Shown: one piece after another, positions 15,311 through 23,692 of the stretch
Layout: every line of letters begins with the position of its first letter
Numbering within the stretch: position 1 is the first letter of the stretch
Source of the DNA: an uncultured Verrucomicrobiales bacterium
Lineage (GTDB): Bacteria > Verrucomicrobiota > Verrucomicrobiia > Verrucomicrobiales > Akkermansiaceae
Reading direction: 5' to 3'
Length of the DNA: 37,306 nt
Assembly: GCA_937916505.1 (NCBI GenBank)
Contig: CALFSW010000057.1
Coordinates: 1 to 37,306 of the forward strand
Translations under genes and position numbers: made by a program
Notes under the pieces: model-generated
Seen by the model: the letters and a program-made list of their open reading frames with translations, nothing else
What the model was told of the DNA's origin: nothing
Database searches by the model: none

Positions 15311-16564
15311 ATGGATCTTCCTTACTCCAGAATCAAAGGCGGTGTCTGCGCGGCCCGCGGCTTTCTGGGCAGTGCGATATCGTGTGGAATTAAGGACCCA
15401 AAATCCGACCGCCTGGACCTCAGCCTGATCTACTCGGATCGGGAATGCCTCTCCGCCGGCATGTTCACCCAGAACCGGGTCAAAGCCGCTCCCGTCCGGA
15501 TCTCCCAGATCCATCTTCGCTCAAAGAAGGTCCGCGCCATCATCACCAACAGTGGAAATGCCAACGCCTGCACCGGACCCGACGGCATGCAGGACGCCCG
15601 GAACATGACCAAGGAAACCGCGCGACATCTCAACCTGGCCCAAAAAGAAGTCGCCGTCTGTTCCACCGGCGTCATTGGTCTTCCAATGCCCATGATGAGG
15701 ATCGAACCTCACTACGAAGCCTTGGTCAATGGCCTCGAAGACAAAAAGGGCAACGACGTCGCGAAGTCCATCATCACCAGCGACACCCATGAAAAGGAAT
15801 TCGCAATCTCGTTTGAGATTGGTGGCAAGCGGATCCGCATTGGGGGCTGTGCCAAAGGAGCCGGCATGATCAACCCGAACATGGCAACCATGCTGTGCTT
15901 CATCACCACCGATGCCAACGTGGGTCAAAAGTGCCTGGACCTGGCCGTCGCTCAAGCCGTCGAAAACACCTTCAACCGTATTACCATCGACGGCGACACC
16001 TCGACCAACGACTCGGTCATCGTCCTCGCAAATGGAGCTGCCGATAACAAACTCATGCGACGTGGCAGCAAAGAGTGCGGAGATTTTTGCCATGCCATGG
16101 AGTTCGTGATGAACAGGCTCGCCAAAGCGATTGTGCGGGATGGCGAACGCGTGACTAAATTCGTCAAACTCCACGTCAAGGGAGCCCGCAATGATCTCGA
16201 TGCCAAAAAGGTCGCCCAGGCCGTCGCCAATTCTTCACTCGTCAAAGCCTCCTGGAATGGCGAAGACCCAAACTGGGGACGCATCATTCACGCTGTCGGA
16301 TATTCCGGAGCCAGCATCAAAGAAGAATTCATTAACATTTCCTATGGCTCCAAGCTTGCCTGCGAAGGTGGCCTACAAGGAAAAACAAACCCGGAGGTCC
16401 TTCGAAACATCGTCAGCAAACCCGAGTTCGAAATTACCATCGACCTTGGCATCGCCACTGGCACCCACTGCATCTACGCCTCCGACCTTTCCCCGGAATA
16501 TGTCGAATTCAATCGCTCGGAGTATGCCTATTGGAAGCAGGCCAAGCGGGACGGCTTGGTCTAA
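15311..16564 (+). CDS. argJ: Bifunctional ornithine acetyltransferase / N-acetylglutamate synthase
   Basis: ArgJ transfers the acetyl group from N-acetylornithine to glutamate, recycling acetyl in arginine biosynthesis. Many homologues also use acetyl-CoA. The 417-residue protein has the autoprocessing site in KGAGMINPNMATML, with Thr193 as the N-terminal nucleophile of the beta chain. It also has the oxyanion-hole sequence CSTGVIG at 117-123 and the C-terminal NWGRIIHAVGYSGA. Length and motifs are normal. It lies 24 bases after argC. Its stop codon overlaps the stop of the convergent cystathionine gamma-synthase-like gene by 4 bases. Confidence 0.95.
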   Translation: MDLPYSRIKGGVCAARGFLGSAISCGIKDPKSDRLDLSLIYSDRECLSAGMFTQNRVKAAPVRISQIHLRSKKVRAIITNSGNANACTGPDGMQDARNMTKETARHLNLAQKEVAVCSTGVIGLPMPMMRIEPHYEALVNGLEDKKGNDVAKSIITSDTHEKEFAISFEIGGKRIRIGGCAKGAGMINPNMATMLCFITTDANVGQKCLDLAVAQAVENTFNRITIDGDTSTNDSVIVLANGAADNKLMRRGSKECGDFCHAMEFVMNRLAKAIVRDGERVTKFVKLHVKGARNDLDAKKVAQAVANSSLVKASWNGEDPNWGRIIHAVGYSGASIKEEFINISYGSKLACEGGLQGKTNPEVLRNIVSKPEFEITIDLGIATGTHCIYASDLSPEYVEFNRSEYAYWKQAKRDGLV

Positions 16565-18099
16565 GCAAGATCCAGAGCCCGGGCGAGTGCTCCGATGATC
16601 GCCTCACCTTCTTCGATCCCCACCGAGAGGCGGAGCAGGTTCGGTGAAACACCACAGGCTTCCGCCCAGTCGAGTTCAAAGTAGTGGGCCAGCATCGTGT
16701 ATGGACTCGCCAAGGTGAAATCCGTTCCCAGACTGGGTCCTTTGCAAAGCTCCAGGGCATCGTAAACCTTTGGCATTTTACGGGGTTGCTTCAAGGTAAA
16801 CGAAACGAGCCCACCGTAGCCTCCCTCATTTCTTCGAATGAGGTTGTATTCATGTGGCGTGTTGTATTTGGGATACCATACCCGTCCTACCGCCGGATGT
16901 TCATGAAGGTAATCTGCCACCAATTCACCATTCTCATTGGAACGTTGAACCCTCTCACGATAGCTCTTCATATTAGAAATCAGAACACGGCAGTCAGCAC
17001 TATAGAGTCTCGATCCTCCGTTGGTGTCCTCGCTGAGAAAGGAACGAAACTCCGTTGCCCAGGGTGAGTTCTCATTGAGCGTGACCATTCCCGCCATCAC
17101 ATCACCCGTGCCCGAGACCCACTTCGTCAGGCTCGTCGTGACCAAATCGGCATACTTCAGAACGTCCAGGTTCACCGAACTTGCAACCGTATCATCCACG
17201 ACCAATGGAACACCGCCTTGTCGGCAGGCTTCCGAAACTCTGGGAAGATTCACGGTCCGCAAAAGCGGATTACTTGGAACCTCGCAAAAGACCGCCGAAA
17301 ACTCCCCTTCCTGGATCCGGCGAACCGCGGCATCGAAATCCTCGCCATCCGCATCATAAAGAAAAACCACCCCGTTCCCAAAACGCTCCTGAACCTTCAG
17401 AGCATCCACATAAGGAAACTCAAGTTGCAGGGTCTTTTTACTGGGGAAAAGGTTCATCACCGCACGATAGGCCGAAAAAATCCCCGCCATCCCGCTCTCG
17501 TAAATATAGTGATCATCCAGCTCGGCTCCGGAAAACTCCGAAAGCTGCTGCTTCAAAATGACCGTCGATCCACCCTCCGGCTCCTTCTCGTTTAAGAGGT
17601 CCTCAGCCTGTCGACTGCTGATAATCTCTCCTGTAAAACGCCAATACTCCATCGCGACTCCAATCGCGGTCTCAGGGACAATGAGAGCCTGCATCCCCTC
17701 ATCGTAACTCGCGATCCGGGTTGCCACCGCCAACTTTCGCTCCACATACCGCTGAGCCCCCTGGGCCGCCCGCTTATGGGGAAAGACAATTGCCCGCTTC
17801 CCGGTCTCGGCAATCTCCTCGGTCGCCTTCGCAAATACCCGCTTCACCAGCGGATGAAGGAAAAATCGCGGATAGCCGGCCTCCATTTTCTTGATGACAC
17901 GGTCCCGCCCCTCCTCGTATCCGATCACCGAATCCCAGGTCGGAAGCGACACCGCACACGCATGGGTCGTATCCGGCATGGGGCGGCCCATCGACCGCGC
18001 ATTCCAAAGAGGTTGTTTGAGAAGATCCCGCACGGCGCGATTTCTGACCGCTCGAGAGCACTTTCGCAAGCCCCGCTTTCGTGATAATTCCGTTGACAC
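16561..18099 (-). CDS. Long two-domain cystathionine gamma-synthase-like PLP enzyme
   Basis: The C-terminal part (about 195-512) is a Cys/Met-metabolism PLP enzyme. It has VVDDTVASSVN with cofactor-binding Asp302, TTSLTKWVSGTGDV with the Schiff-base Lys326, and the late LASPYTMLAHY and LLRLSVGIEE. It would join an activated homoserine to cysteine in the methionine pathway. The first 190 residues are an extra domain with CAVSLPTWDSVIGYEEG and YPRFFLHPLV. I associate that extension with the fungal STR2-type cystathionine gamma-synthases rather than the short bacterial MetB. The frame opens with a GTG at 18099, but internal GTG or ATG codons (for example residue 37) are possible starts. It is divergent from rplM and overlaps its putative promoter. 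Confidence 0.8.
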   Translation of the reverse strand: MSTELSRKRGLRKCSRAVRNRAVRDLLKQPLWNARSMGRPMPDTTHACAVSLPTWDSVIGYEEGRDRVIKKMEAGYPRFFLHPLVKRVFAKATEEIAETGKRAIVFPHKRAAQGAQRYVERKLAVATRIASYDEGMQALIVPETAIGVAMEYWRFTGEIISSRQAEDLLNEKEPEGGSTVILKQQLSEFSGAELDDHYIYESGMAGIFSAYRAVMNLFPSKKTLQLEFPYVDALKVQERFGNGVVFLYDADGEDFDAAVRRIQEGEFSAVFCEVPSNPLLRTVNLPRVSEACRQGGVPLVVDDTVASSVNLDVLKYADLVTTSLTKWVSGTGDVMAGMVTLNENSPWATEFRSFLSEDTNGGSRLYSADCRVLISNMKSYRERVQRSNENGELVADYLHEHPAVGRVWYPKYNTPHEYNLIRRNEGGYGGLVSFTLKQPRKMPKVYDALELCKGPSLGTDFTLASPYTMLAHYFELDWAEACGVSPNLLRLSVGIEEGEAIIGALARALDLA

Positions 18100-18121
18100 C
18101 AGCTTGGGCCATCCCTAGCTT
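18093..18121 (+). promoter_or_regulatory. Putative sigma-70 promoter of rplM-rpsI
   Basis: A consensus -35 box TTGACA (18093-18098) is followed after exactly 17 bases by TAGCTT (18116-18121) as -10. About 58 bases remain to the rplM start, room for a short leader. It overlaps the likely 5' end of the divergent PLP-enzyme gene. Confidence 0.5.
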
Positions 18122-18179
18122 GCGCGCCCCTTAAAGCAAGTCGGATTCCCCGACGGGCCCAACGGAACCCAGAAAAACT

Positions 18180-18608
18180 ATGAAAACGTTTTCAGCAAAA
18201 CCAGCTGACGTCGAGCGTTCATGGCACATCATTGATGCCAAGGACCAGATCGTCGGAAAAGTCGCCGTGGAGGCAGCCCGCCTCCTGCGCGGAAAGCACA
18301 AGGCCATCTTCACGCCTCACATCGACACCGGTGACTTCGTCGTCATCATCAATGCCGAGCACGCCCGGTTCACCGGGAGCAAGGAGAGGCACAAGATCTA
18401 TGCCCGCCACTCCGGTTACGTCGGTGGCCAGACCATCGAAACTCCATCGAAAGTGCGCCAGCGTCGTCCCGAGCTCATTCTTGAGTGGGCCGTCAAAGGC
18501 ATGGTTCCCAAGAACAAGCTGGGTGCCGCCCAAATGAAAAAGCTCAAGGTTTATGCAGGTGAAGAACACCCGCACGAAGCCCAGGAGCCCAAAGCCGTTA
18601 CTCTTTAA
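18180..18608 (+). CDS. rplM: Large ribosomal subunit protein uL13
   Basis: The 142-residue L13 has the conserved [20 protein letters not shown] start and then the family hallmarks [38 protein letters not shown] and [12 protein letters not shown]. It is an early-assembly protein of the 50S subunit and binds 23S rRNA. Length is normal for bacteria. It is first in the conserved rplM-rpsI operon, with rpsI 25 bases downstream. In other bacteria L13 can regulate its own operon through the leader; no specific structure was identified in the 58-base leader here. Confidence 0.98.
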   Translation: MKTFSAKPADVERSWHIIDAKDQIVGKVAVEAARLLRGKHKAIFTPHIDTGDFVVIINAEHARFTGSKERHKIYARHSGYVGGQTIETPSKVRQRRPELILEWAVKGMVPKNKLGAAQMKKLKVYAGEEHPHEAQEPKAVTL

Positions 18609-18633
18609 TTCCAACTCATTCATCTAAAATACC

Positions 18634-19023
18634 ATGAGCGAAACTTTTACCGCAACCGGACGTCGTAAGAAAGCCGTTGCCCGCGTCTGGCTGACCGCCG
18701 GAACCGGAGAAATCACCATCAACGGAGATCCCTTCGAAGAGGTCCTCACCACCCTCACTTTGCAGGGTACGCTTCTCGAGCCTCTTGAAATCACGAGCCT
18801 GAAGAAACAGTTCGACGTCAAGGCGATCTCCCGTGGAGGTGGCATGAATGGCCAGGCCGACGCCATCAAGCTCGCGATTTCCCGCGCGCTGATCCTTCAC
18901 GACGCCGAGCTTCGTCCCGCCCTGAAGGCCGCCGGCCTTCTTCGCCGTGACCCACGTGCCCGTGAGCGCAAGAAGCCCGGCCAGCCCGGAGCACGCAAGC
19001 GCTTCCAGTTCTCCAAGCGTTAA
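18634..19023 (+). CDS. rpsI: Small ribosomal subunit protein uS9
   Basis: The 129-residue S9 begins with the typical TATGRRKKAVARVWLT-like segment (here TFTATGRRKKAVARVWL). It contains the conserved GGGMNGQADAIKLAISRAL and ends in the KRFQFSKR tail, which reaches the tRNA in the P site of the 30S subunit. It lies 25 bases after rplM, the usual bacterial pairing, and is followed 24 bases later by a strong terminator. Confidence 0.98.
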   Translation: MSETFTATGRRKKAVARVWLTAGTGEITINGDPFEEVLTTLTLQGTLLEPLEITSLKKQFDVKAISRGGGMNGQADAIKLAISRALILHDAELRPALKAAGLLRRDPRARERKKPGQPGARKRFQFSKR

Positions 19024-19047
19024 TCCGCCCAAAGAACCCAACCTTTC

Positions 19048-19081
19048 AAAAAGCCGCCTCCTACGGGATGCGGCTTTTTTT
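19048..19081 (+). terminator. Rho-independent terminator after rpsI
   Basis: The inverted repeat aaaaagccgc (19048-19057) and gcggcttttt (19070-19079) has a 12-base loop, and the T run continues to 19081. Placement 24 bases after the rpsI stop marks the end of the ribosomal operon. The A-rich left side could also serve the minus strand, ending folD transcripts that arrive from 19161. Confidence 0.88.
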
Positions 19082-19160
19082 ATGGCTCAACCCCGCACGC
19101 TTGCTAACAAAACGCCCTGCAAAATCGAGGGAAGAGATCCTTCCCCCCAAGGTTTCAAAG

Positions 19161-20033
19161 CTACCCGATCGCCCGGGCCGCTTTGATCGTGTTCTTCATC
19201 AAGAGAGCAATCGTCATCGGCCCCACTCCGCCGGGAACGGGGGTAATGGCCCCTGCTTTTCCGGCAACTTCGTCGTAGGCAACATCACCACAAAGACGAT
19301 AGCCGCGCTTGGCCCCGGCGTCCTCGACCCGGTTAATGCCCACATCGATGACCGTGGCTCCTTCTTTGACAAAGTCGGCACGAATGAATTCAGGAATGCC
19401 CACTGCTGCCACGAGAATATCCGCCCGTCGACACACCTCCGCCAAATCCTTCGTTCTCGAATGTGCCACCGTGACCGTCGCATCACTTCCCCTCGCCATG
19501 AGCAAGAGCGCCATTGGCTTCCCCACAATCATACTGCGTCCCACCACCACCGCTTCCGCGCCCGCCGTCCCGACTCCCGCCGATTCCAAAAGCCGCATGC
19601 ACCCCGCAGGTGTGCATGGCACAAATCCGGTCTGATCTTCCAAAATCAGCTTGGCCACGTTCTCGGGATGAAATCCATCCACATCCTTCGCGGGATCGAT
19701 CGCACGCACAATGGCTTCCTCATCAATCTGTGGCGGAGGGGGAGATTGCACCAAAATCCCATGAATCGCGGGATCGGCATTCAACCGCTCGACCGTTTCA
19801 AGCACCTCTTTCTGGGTCGCCTCCTTCGACAAAACGATCTTCTCCGAGTGGATTCCAAGTTCAGCACATTTGCGAACCTTGGAATTCACATAAACCTGGC
19901 TGGCGGGATCTTCGCCCACCAAAACCACCGCCAATCCCGGCGTGATTCCATTTGCCTTCAACTCGGAAATCTCCGCCGCACATTCGGAGAGCACTTCCGT
20001 CGCCACTTTTTTTCCGTCAATGATCGTCGCCAT
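19161..20033 (-). CDS. folD: Bifunctional methylenetetrahydrofolate dehydrogenase / cyclohydrolase
   Basis: FolD interconverts 5,10-methylene- and 10-formyl-tetrahydrofolate with NADP, supplying one-carbon units. The 290-residue protein has the catalytic Tyr48 and Lys52 in [11 protein letters not shown]. It also has the folate-site segment [10 protein letters not shown] (95-104), where most homologues have VQLPLP, then [10 protein letters not shown], the Rossmann motif [11 protein letters not shown] and the terminal [16 protein letters not shown]. The ATG at 20033 matches the normal start, MATIIDGK. The frame remains open upstream, but that part is the end of the preceding gene in another frame. 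It overlaps the DUF374 gene by 17 bases, which suggests coupling. Confidence 0.95.
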   Translation of the reverse strand: MATIIDGKKVATEVLSECAAEISELKANGITPGLAVVLVGEDPASQVYVNSKVRKCAELGIHSEKIVLSKEATQKEVLETVERLNADPAIHGILVQSPPPPQIDEEAIVRAIDPAKDVDGFHPENVAKLILEDQTGFVPCTPAGCMRLLESAGVGTAGAEAVVVGRSMIVGKPMALLLMARGSDATVTVAHSRTKDLAEVCRRADILVAAVGIPEFIRADFVKEGATVIDVGINRVEDAGAKRGYRLCGDVAYDEVAGKAGAITPVPGGVGPMTIALLMKNTIKAARAIG

Positions 20034-20721
20034 GATTGTCTTGGCCTTTGGTGATACCTTCCAACAGGGAATTCTCAAGTCTAAGCCGCTCTTTCTCGAA
20101 GCCCTCCTCATCCAACTCCCTGGGAACCACGATCGGATCGCGGAGAGTCAGCCGCACTTTGCTGAAGGGTTTGGGGATTTGGAAACGATCCCACGTTTTC
20201 AAAGTCCAGCACGAAAGATATTCGAAATGCATCGGCACCACCAAAAGCCCGGTGGTTTGCGCAATCTTCACCACACCCGGCTGCAGTTTGTATCGCGGCC
20301 CCCTGGGACCATCGGGAGTAAAGACCAGGTCCTTCCCCTGTTTTGCGGCACGACGTAACGCCACGATTGCTGCCGCGCCCCTCCGGCTGCTCGATCCATG
20401 AACAGCGCCCACCCCAAAGACTTTCACTGCCGAAGCCAGTATCGCGCCATCTTTGCTCGCACTCGTCAAAACGACCACCTCCCGTTTGGGATACATTTTT
20501 CGCCAAAGATACGGCGATACCATGATCTGGTTGTGCCACAACACATGAATCATCGGCTCCTTTCTCTGATTGAGCTTCTCCACGTCCCCCACGATCTCGC
20601 GACGCAGGGTCATCCCCAGTAGCCGGATCAACCACCCGCCGAGACACCCGCTCGCACGGGCCTTCCACGAGGATCGGATTTCATTTTGGGAAGCCACAAT
20701 CTTAAACCAGGAAGCCGGCAC
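20017..20721 (-). CDS. DUF374 lysophospholipid acyltransferase-family protein
   Basis: The 234-residue protein matches the DUF374 branch of the lysophospholipid acyltransferase superfamily. It has [10 protein letters not shown] with the probable catalytic His63, and the diagnostic [10 protein letters not shown] at 135-144 followed by [20 protein letters not shown]. It would transfer acyl chains to a lipid, possibly lipid A or a phospholipid, at the inner membrane. The frame opens with GTG at 20721, inside the last codons of the FGGY gene. A second GTG at 20697 is also possible. It overlaps folD by 17 bases, placing it in the middle of a three-gene minus-strand unit. Confidence 0.85.
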   Translation of the reverse strand: MPASWFKIVASQNEIRSSWKARASGCLGGWLIRLLGMTLRREIVGDVEKLNQRKEPMIHVLWHNQIMVSPYLWRKMYPKREVVVLTSASKDGAILASAVKVFGVGAVHGSSSRRGAAAIVALRRAAKQGKDLVFTPDGPRGPRYKLQPGVVKIAQTTGLLVVPMHFEYLSCWTLKTWDRFQIPKPFSKVRLTLRDPIVVPRELDEEGFEKERLRLENSLLEGITKGQDNHGDDH

Positions 20722-22195
20722 CGATCAGGGTTTCGGCGAGATACTGCTGCTTCGACAGCTGCTCGAGGTAAAATTCATGACGCTCCTCATCAGGTTCGCA
20801 CCAGGATTCGGAATCGATCAATACCGAGTAATCAGACATCTCCGCAAAAGTGAGATTCTCCCCCCCTTGCTGAAAATAGGTCACCGCCGCATGAATGGCC
20901 GCTCCGAGTGCCGCACCTTCATGAGTCACCAAAGCGCAACTTGGAACCCCGGTCACGTCAGCGATCAATTGACGCCAAAACTTGCTCCTCACTCCACGCC
21001 CGGTGACCCGGATATTTTGAAAGTCATACTCAAGCTCCACCATCCGGTGATACCCGTAGGCCAGGCCCGAGGCGATTCCCTCCAAGGTAGCGCGGGCCAC
21101 ATTGGACTGCGTATAATTCAGCGCGGTGATCCCATGTAACATCCCCTCGCCCTTGTCACCCGAATTACCATGCCCCAGCGGCAGAGCCATCAATCCACCG
21201 GAACCCACCGGAGCCTGGGTCGCCGCCTGCTCCATCTCCAGGCCGGACCAACCGTAATGCCTGCGAATCATTTCCATCGAAGCAACCGCACGTTCCTCCG
21301 TAAAATGGGACAGCCATTGATCGGTGGCATCGCACCACAGATCAACCTCGCTGCGCGCATCCACTCTTGCTTCTTTGCTCGTGCCCCAAACTGTGCCCGA
21401 AGTTCCAAAATCCAGAACCGCCGTTCCCGGATCAACCGTTCCCGATCCCAGCGCCCGCATCATCGAGCGACCACTGCCAATCCCAACGATCATCTCGGTT
21501 TTCAAACCCCAACTCTTCGCGATCTCACCACGGAGCGGCCCCAAAAGTTTCTCGGATTCCGCCAGCGGGGAAAGCATACTCGAAAGGTTTGGATCAACGA
21601 AATCCAAGATGGACTTGCACCATTGCCTGTTCGGCACATCAAAAAGTCCCGTCCGCGACGCATCGCCAGCTTCCGTCTTTTTGACTCCCGTGAGCCAGTA
21701 ATTGATGAATTCCCTCGATTGCATCACCGAGGTCGTCTTCTCAAAATGATTGGGCTCCCGTTCCTTCACATAGAGCAATTTGGTCACCAGCGAATCAACC
21801 TCGAGCCGGTTTCCAATCAATTCACTCAAACCAGGCGAACCTCCAAAGGCACGGTTGAGTTGCTGAAGCTGCTTGGTTCCCGAAGTATCACCCGCGATTT
21901 TCGACGGACGAACGATCTGATTTTTCTCATCCAACAGGACCAGCCCCTTCGACTGCGCCCCCACCGACATCGCCACCACCTTGTCACGCCCGACTCCCAG
22001 CGAATCGAGACATTCCCTCACCGTCTTGTCGAGAGCGGCAATCCACATCGCGGGATCCTGCTCCTGACTCCCGATCGGCACTCCTTCCACCAATGAATGA
22101 ACCTCACTGGCGGAAGCCACAACGGTCGCAGTTTCCAAATCCACGACGATGGCCCTGGTCTCTGACTCTGCTGATTCGACTCCGAGAAAATACAT
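20702..22195 (-). CDS. FGGY-family (xylulokinase-like) protein with degenerate catalytic motifs
   Basis: The 497-residue protein keeps the two-lobed FGGY carbohydrate-kinase layout: MYFLGV at the start, VLDFGTSGTVWGTS at about 260-273, and the late VTGRGVRSKFWRQLIADVTG. Key catalytic points have changed. The first phosphate loop, normally DxGTxS, reads ESAESE (7-12). The sugar-site GQxHG reads GAQSKG (79-84). The GGGDN motif with the catalytic base reads GSGRS, placing Arg243 where the Asp should be. Kinase activity is therefore doubtful, and it may be a pseudokinase, sugar sensor or relic. The ATG at 22195 matches the family start, although the frame opens farther upstream. It is first in the unit with the DUF374 gene and folD. 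Confidence 0.8.
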   Translation of the reverse strand: MYFLGVESAESETRAIVVDLETATVVASASEVHSLVEGVPIGSQEQDPAMWIAALDKTVRECLDSLGVGRDKVVAMSVGAQSKGLVLLDEKNQIVRPSKIAGDTSGTKQLQQLNRAFGGSPGLSELIGNRLEVDSLVTKLLYVKEREPNHFEKTTSVMQSREFINYWLTGVKKTEAGDASRTGLFDVPNRQWCKSILDFVDPNLSSMLSPLAESEKLLGPLRGEIAKSWGLKTEMIVGIGSGRSMMRALGSGTVDPGTAVLDFGTSGTVWGTSKEARVDARSEVDLWCDATDQWLSHFTEERAVASMEMIRRHYGWSGLEMEQAATQAPVGSGGLMALPLGHGNSGDKGEGMLHGITALNYTQSNVARATLEGIASGLAYGYHRMVELEYDFQNIRVTGRGVRSKFWRQLIADVTGVPSCALVTHEGAALGAAIHAAVTYFQQGGENLTFAEMSDYSVLIDSESWCEPDEERHEFYLEQLSKQQYLAETLIGAGFLV

Positions 22196-22532
22196 GGGGG
22201 TTTTCTGCTCCGATAGAAACGTCTCAAGACCGTCGTGACAAGCTCCATCATCTTTTGGAAGACGAGTTGATTTGCCGGAACCACCTAACTTTCGCAAGAT
22301 CGTCGCGATGAACCGCAGAAGAGCCTTCCCTTTATCCGGCAGCGTCCTCTCCGCTGCCTCGCCCAGTCAGGCTCAAGGAATTTAAAAAGGGCATGACACT
22401 TCTGGAAGCCCGGCTCAAACTCCGTAAGATCTCACGTGTGGGAATCTCCCGATTGTCTCTTCGTTCTTTCTGTTCCTCCGAAAAAAGAACGCTGGAGTTA
22501 GCGGCACTCCGCTCCTACTTTCCCCCAAGATC
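22196..22532. other. Divergent intergenic region with hairpins
   Basis: This 337-base gap separates the divergent FGGY and Fe-S carrier genes and must hold both promoters, which I cannot place confidently. It contains a GGCAGCG/CGCTGCC inverted repeat (22338-22344 and 22352-22358) and a cgttcttt/aaagaacg inverted repeat (22462-22469 and 22484-22491). It also holds a small palindrome, agcgg-cact-ccgct, within ggagttagcggcactccgct at about 22494-22513. The last resembles short dispersed elements of these genomes, but the window has only one copy. Short frames here have no protein-like support. Confidence 0.4.
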
Positions 22533-22913
22533 ATGATCACCGTCACCGAAAAAGCCGCGAGCGAACTTACTGCCCTGTTGGCCTCGAAAGACGCACCCGA
22601 GGGCTCGGGCCTTCGCCTCGGCGTGGAGCGTGGTGGTTGTGCGGGATTGGCCTACACCATGCGTATTGGAGAACCCGAGGAGGGCGATGAAATCATCAAT
22701 CTCAACGGAACCCGCTTCATCGTCGCTCACGACTCCTTCGACTTCCTCACCGGATGCACCGTGGATTTTGCCGACGAACTTTCAGACCGCGGCTTCAAGA
22801 TCTTCAATCCCAATGCCTCCCGCTCCTGCGGTTGCGGGACTTCTTTCGAGCCATCCGAGGAAGGAAAAAAGCCGGCCTACGACCCGGCTCTTGACGGAAC
22901 AAACTGCAAATAG
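22533..22913 (+). CDS. A-type iron-sulfur carrier (HesB/IscA/SufA family)
   Basis: The 126-residue protein has the three conserved cysteines that hold an Fe-S cluster: Cys36 in RGGCAGLAY, and Cys99 and Cys101 in SCGCGTSF. The family core FLTGCTVDFADEL, then GFKIFNPNA, precedes them. A-type carriers deliver iron-sulfur clusters to target enzymes. The C-terminal 20 residues after the CGCG motif are an extension beyond the core. The next gene starts 10 bases after the stop, suggesting cotranscription. The isc/suf core genes are not in this window. Confidence 0.93.
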   Translation: MITVTEKAASELTALLASKDAPEGSGLRLGVERGGCAGLAYTMRIGEPEEGDEIINLNGTRFIVAHDSFDFLTGCTVDFADELSDRGFKIFNPNASRSCGCGTSFEPSEEGKKPAYDPALDGTNCK

Positions 22914-22923
22914 CCCAGTTTTC

Positions 22924-23682
22924 ATGCCTTTTCCCGATCCCGATCATTACGGCAGAAAACGCCCGCCCATATTTTGGTGGATGCTGGCCAACGTCCTCGC
23001 CATTGCTTTTGCCATCTCCGCCTGGATTGTCTGCCTGAATCTCTTCCGCGATCCCACCCACCCTACGAGTTACAAGCTCATGATGAAAGTGGGGCGCATT
23101 GATCCCCTCGAATCCTTCACCCGTGAAAAGACCAATGATCGTGTCAAAGTGCCCGATCCCCAGAAGGTTCAAACACCCCAGCAATTGGAAATTCAGTTTC
23201 AGAGCTACAGCAATTCTGATCTCGAGGCCATCAACCAAGAGCTTAAGCGGGCCTATCTCACAAATTTTAAGAAGCCCAAATTCTTAACCTATGTCACCGG
23301 AGAGTTCCGTATCATCGGAGTAAAAGCGCTGACCGAAGAGGACTTTTTAGCTTCGGGGGTCGTCGTAAAAGCCCAGGCTCTTGTTCGCCCGGATGCCGTG
23401 GCGGACCCCATCCCTTACCCCGTTTTCATCGAGTGCCTTTTCCCCAGTCAAAACGCCACTCCCGGAAGTTTTCAGGTCGGAAACACATTAATGCTGGAAA
23501 AAAATCGGGACTGTGCCGCTGTTCTTAATGTGGGAACGACTGAATTTGAAGATCGCAGCGCCTTGTTTTTGACCTTGGTGCCGTTAGCCGCTGTAGAATA
23601 CACGCCGGAAGAAGGAGAGTCTTTTAAAATCACTCCTCCGAGAATGGCCAATCTGGAAGGCTCCCTTCCAGCCTTTCCCTAG
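22924..23682 (+). CDS. Unrecognised single-pass membrane protein
   Basis: The 252-residue protein starts MPFPDPDHYGRKRPPIFWW and has one transmembrane helix (about 18-38, WMLANVLAIAFAISAWIVCL). A soluble part of about 210 residues follows, presumably periplasmic. It includes LEIQFQSYSNSDLEAINQEL, FRIIGVKALTEEDFL and a beta-rich end. I do not recognise a domain. It sits 10 bases after the Fe-S carrier gene and 10 bases before the glycosyltransferase gene, so an envelope or peptidoglycan-related role is the best guess from context. The frame opens farther upstream, but the ATG at 22924 gives a sensible membrane topology. Confidence 0.75.
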   Translation: MPFPDPDHYGRKRPPIFWWMLANVLAIAFAISAWIVCLNLFRDPTHPTSYKLMMKVGRIDPLESFTREKTNDRVKVPDPQKVQTPQQLEIQFQSYSNSDLEAINQELKRAYLTNFKKPKFLTYVTGEFRIIGVKALTEEDFLASGVVVKAQALVRPDAVADPIPYPVFIECLFPSQNATPGSFQVGNTLMLEKNRDCAAVLNVGTTEFEDRSALFLTLVPLAAVEYTPEEGESFKITPPRMANLEGSLPAFP

Positions 23683-23692
23683 ATAAAAAACA

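Noticed and set aside
19068-20054. Plus-strand 328-codon frame opposite folD
   Set aside because: Arg/His-rich antisense product with no domain; folD on the other strand has all catalytic motifs.
22393-22536. 47-codon frame ending in ATGA overlap with the Fe-S carrier start
   Set aside because: The overlap looks attractive, but the product is Arg/Ser/Leu-rich with no domain, and it crosses two palindromes.
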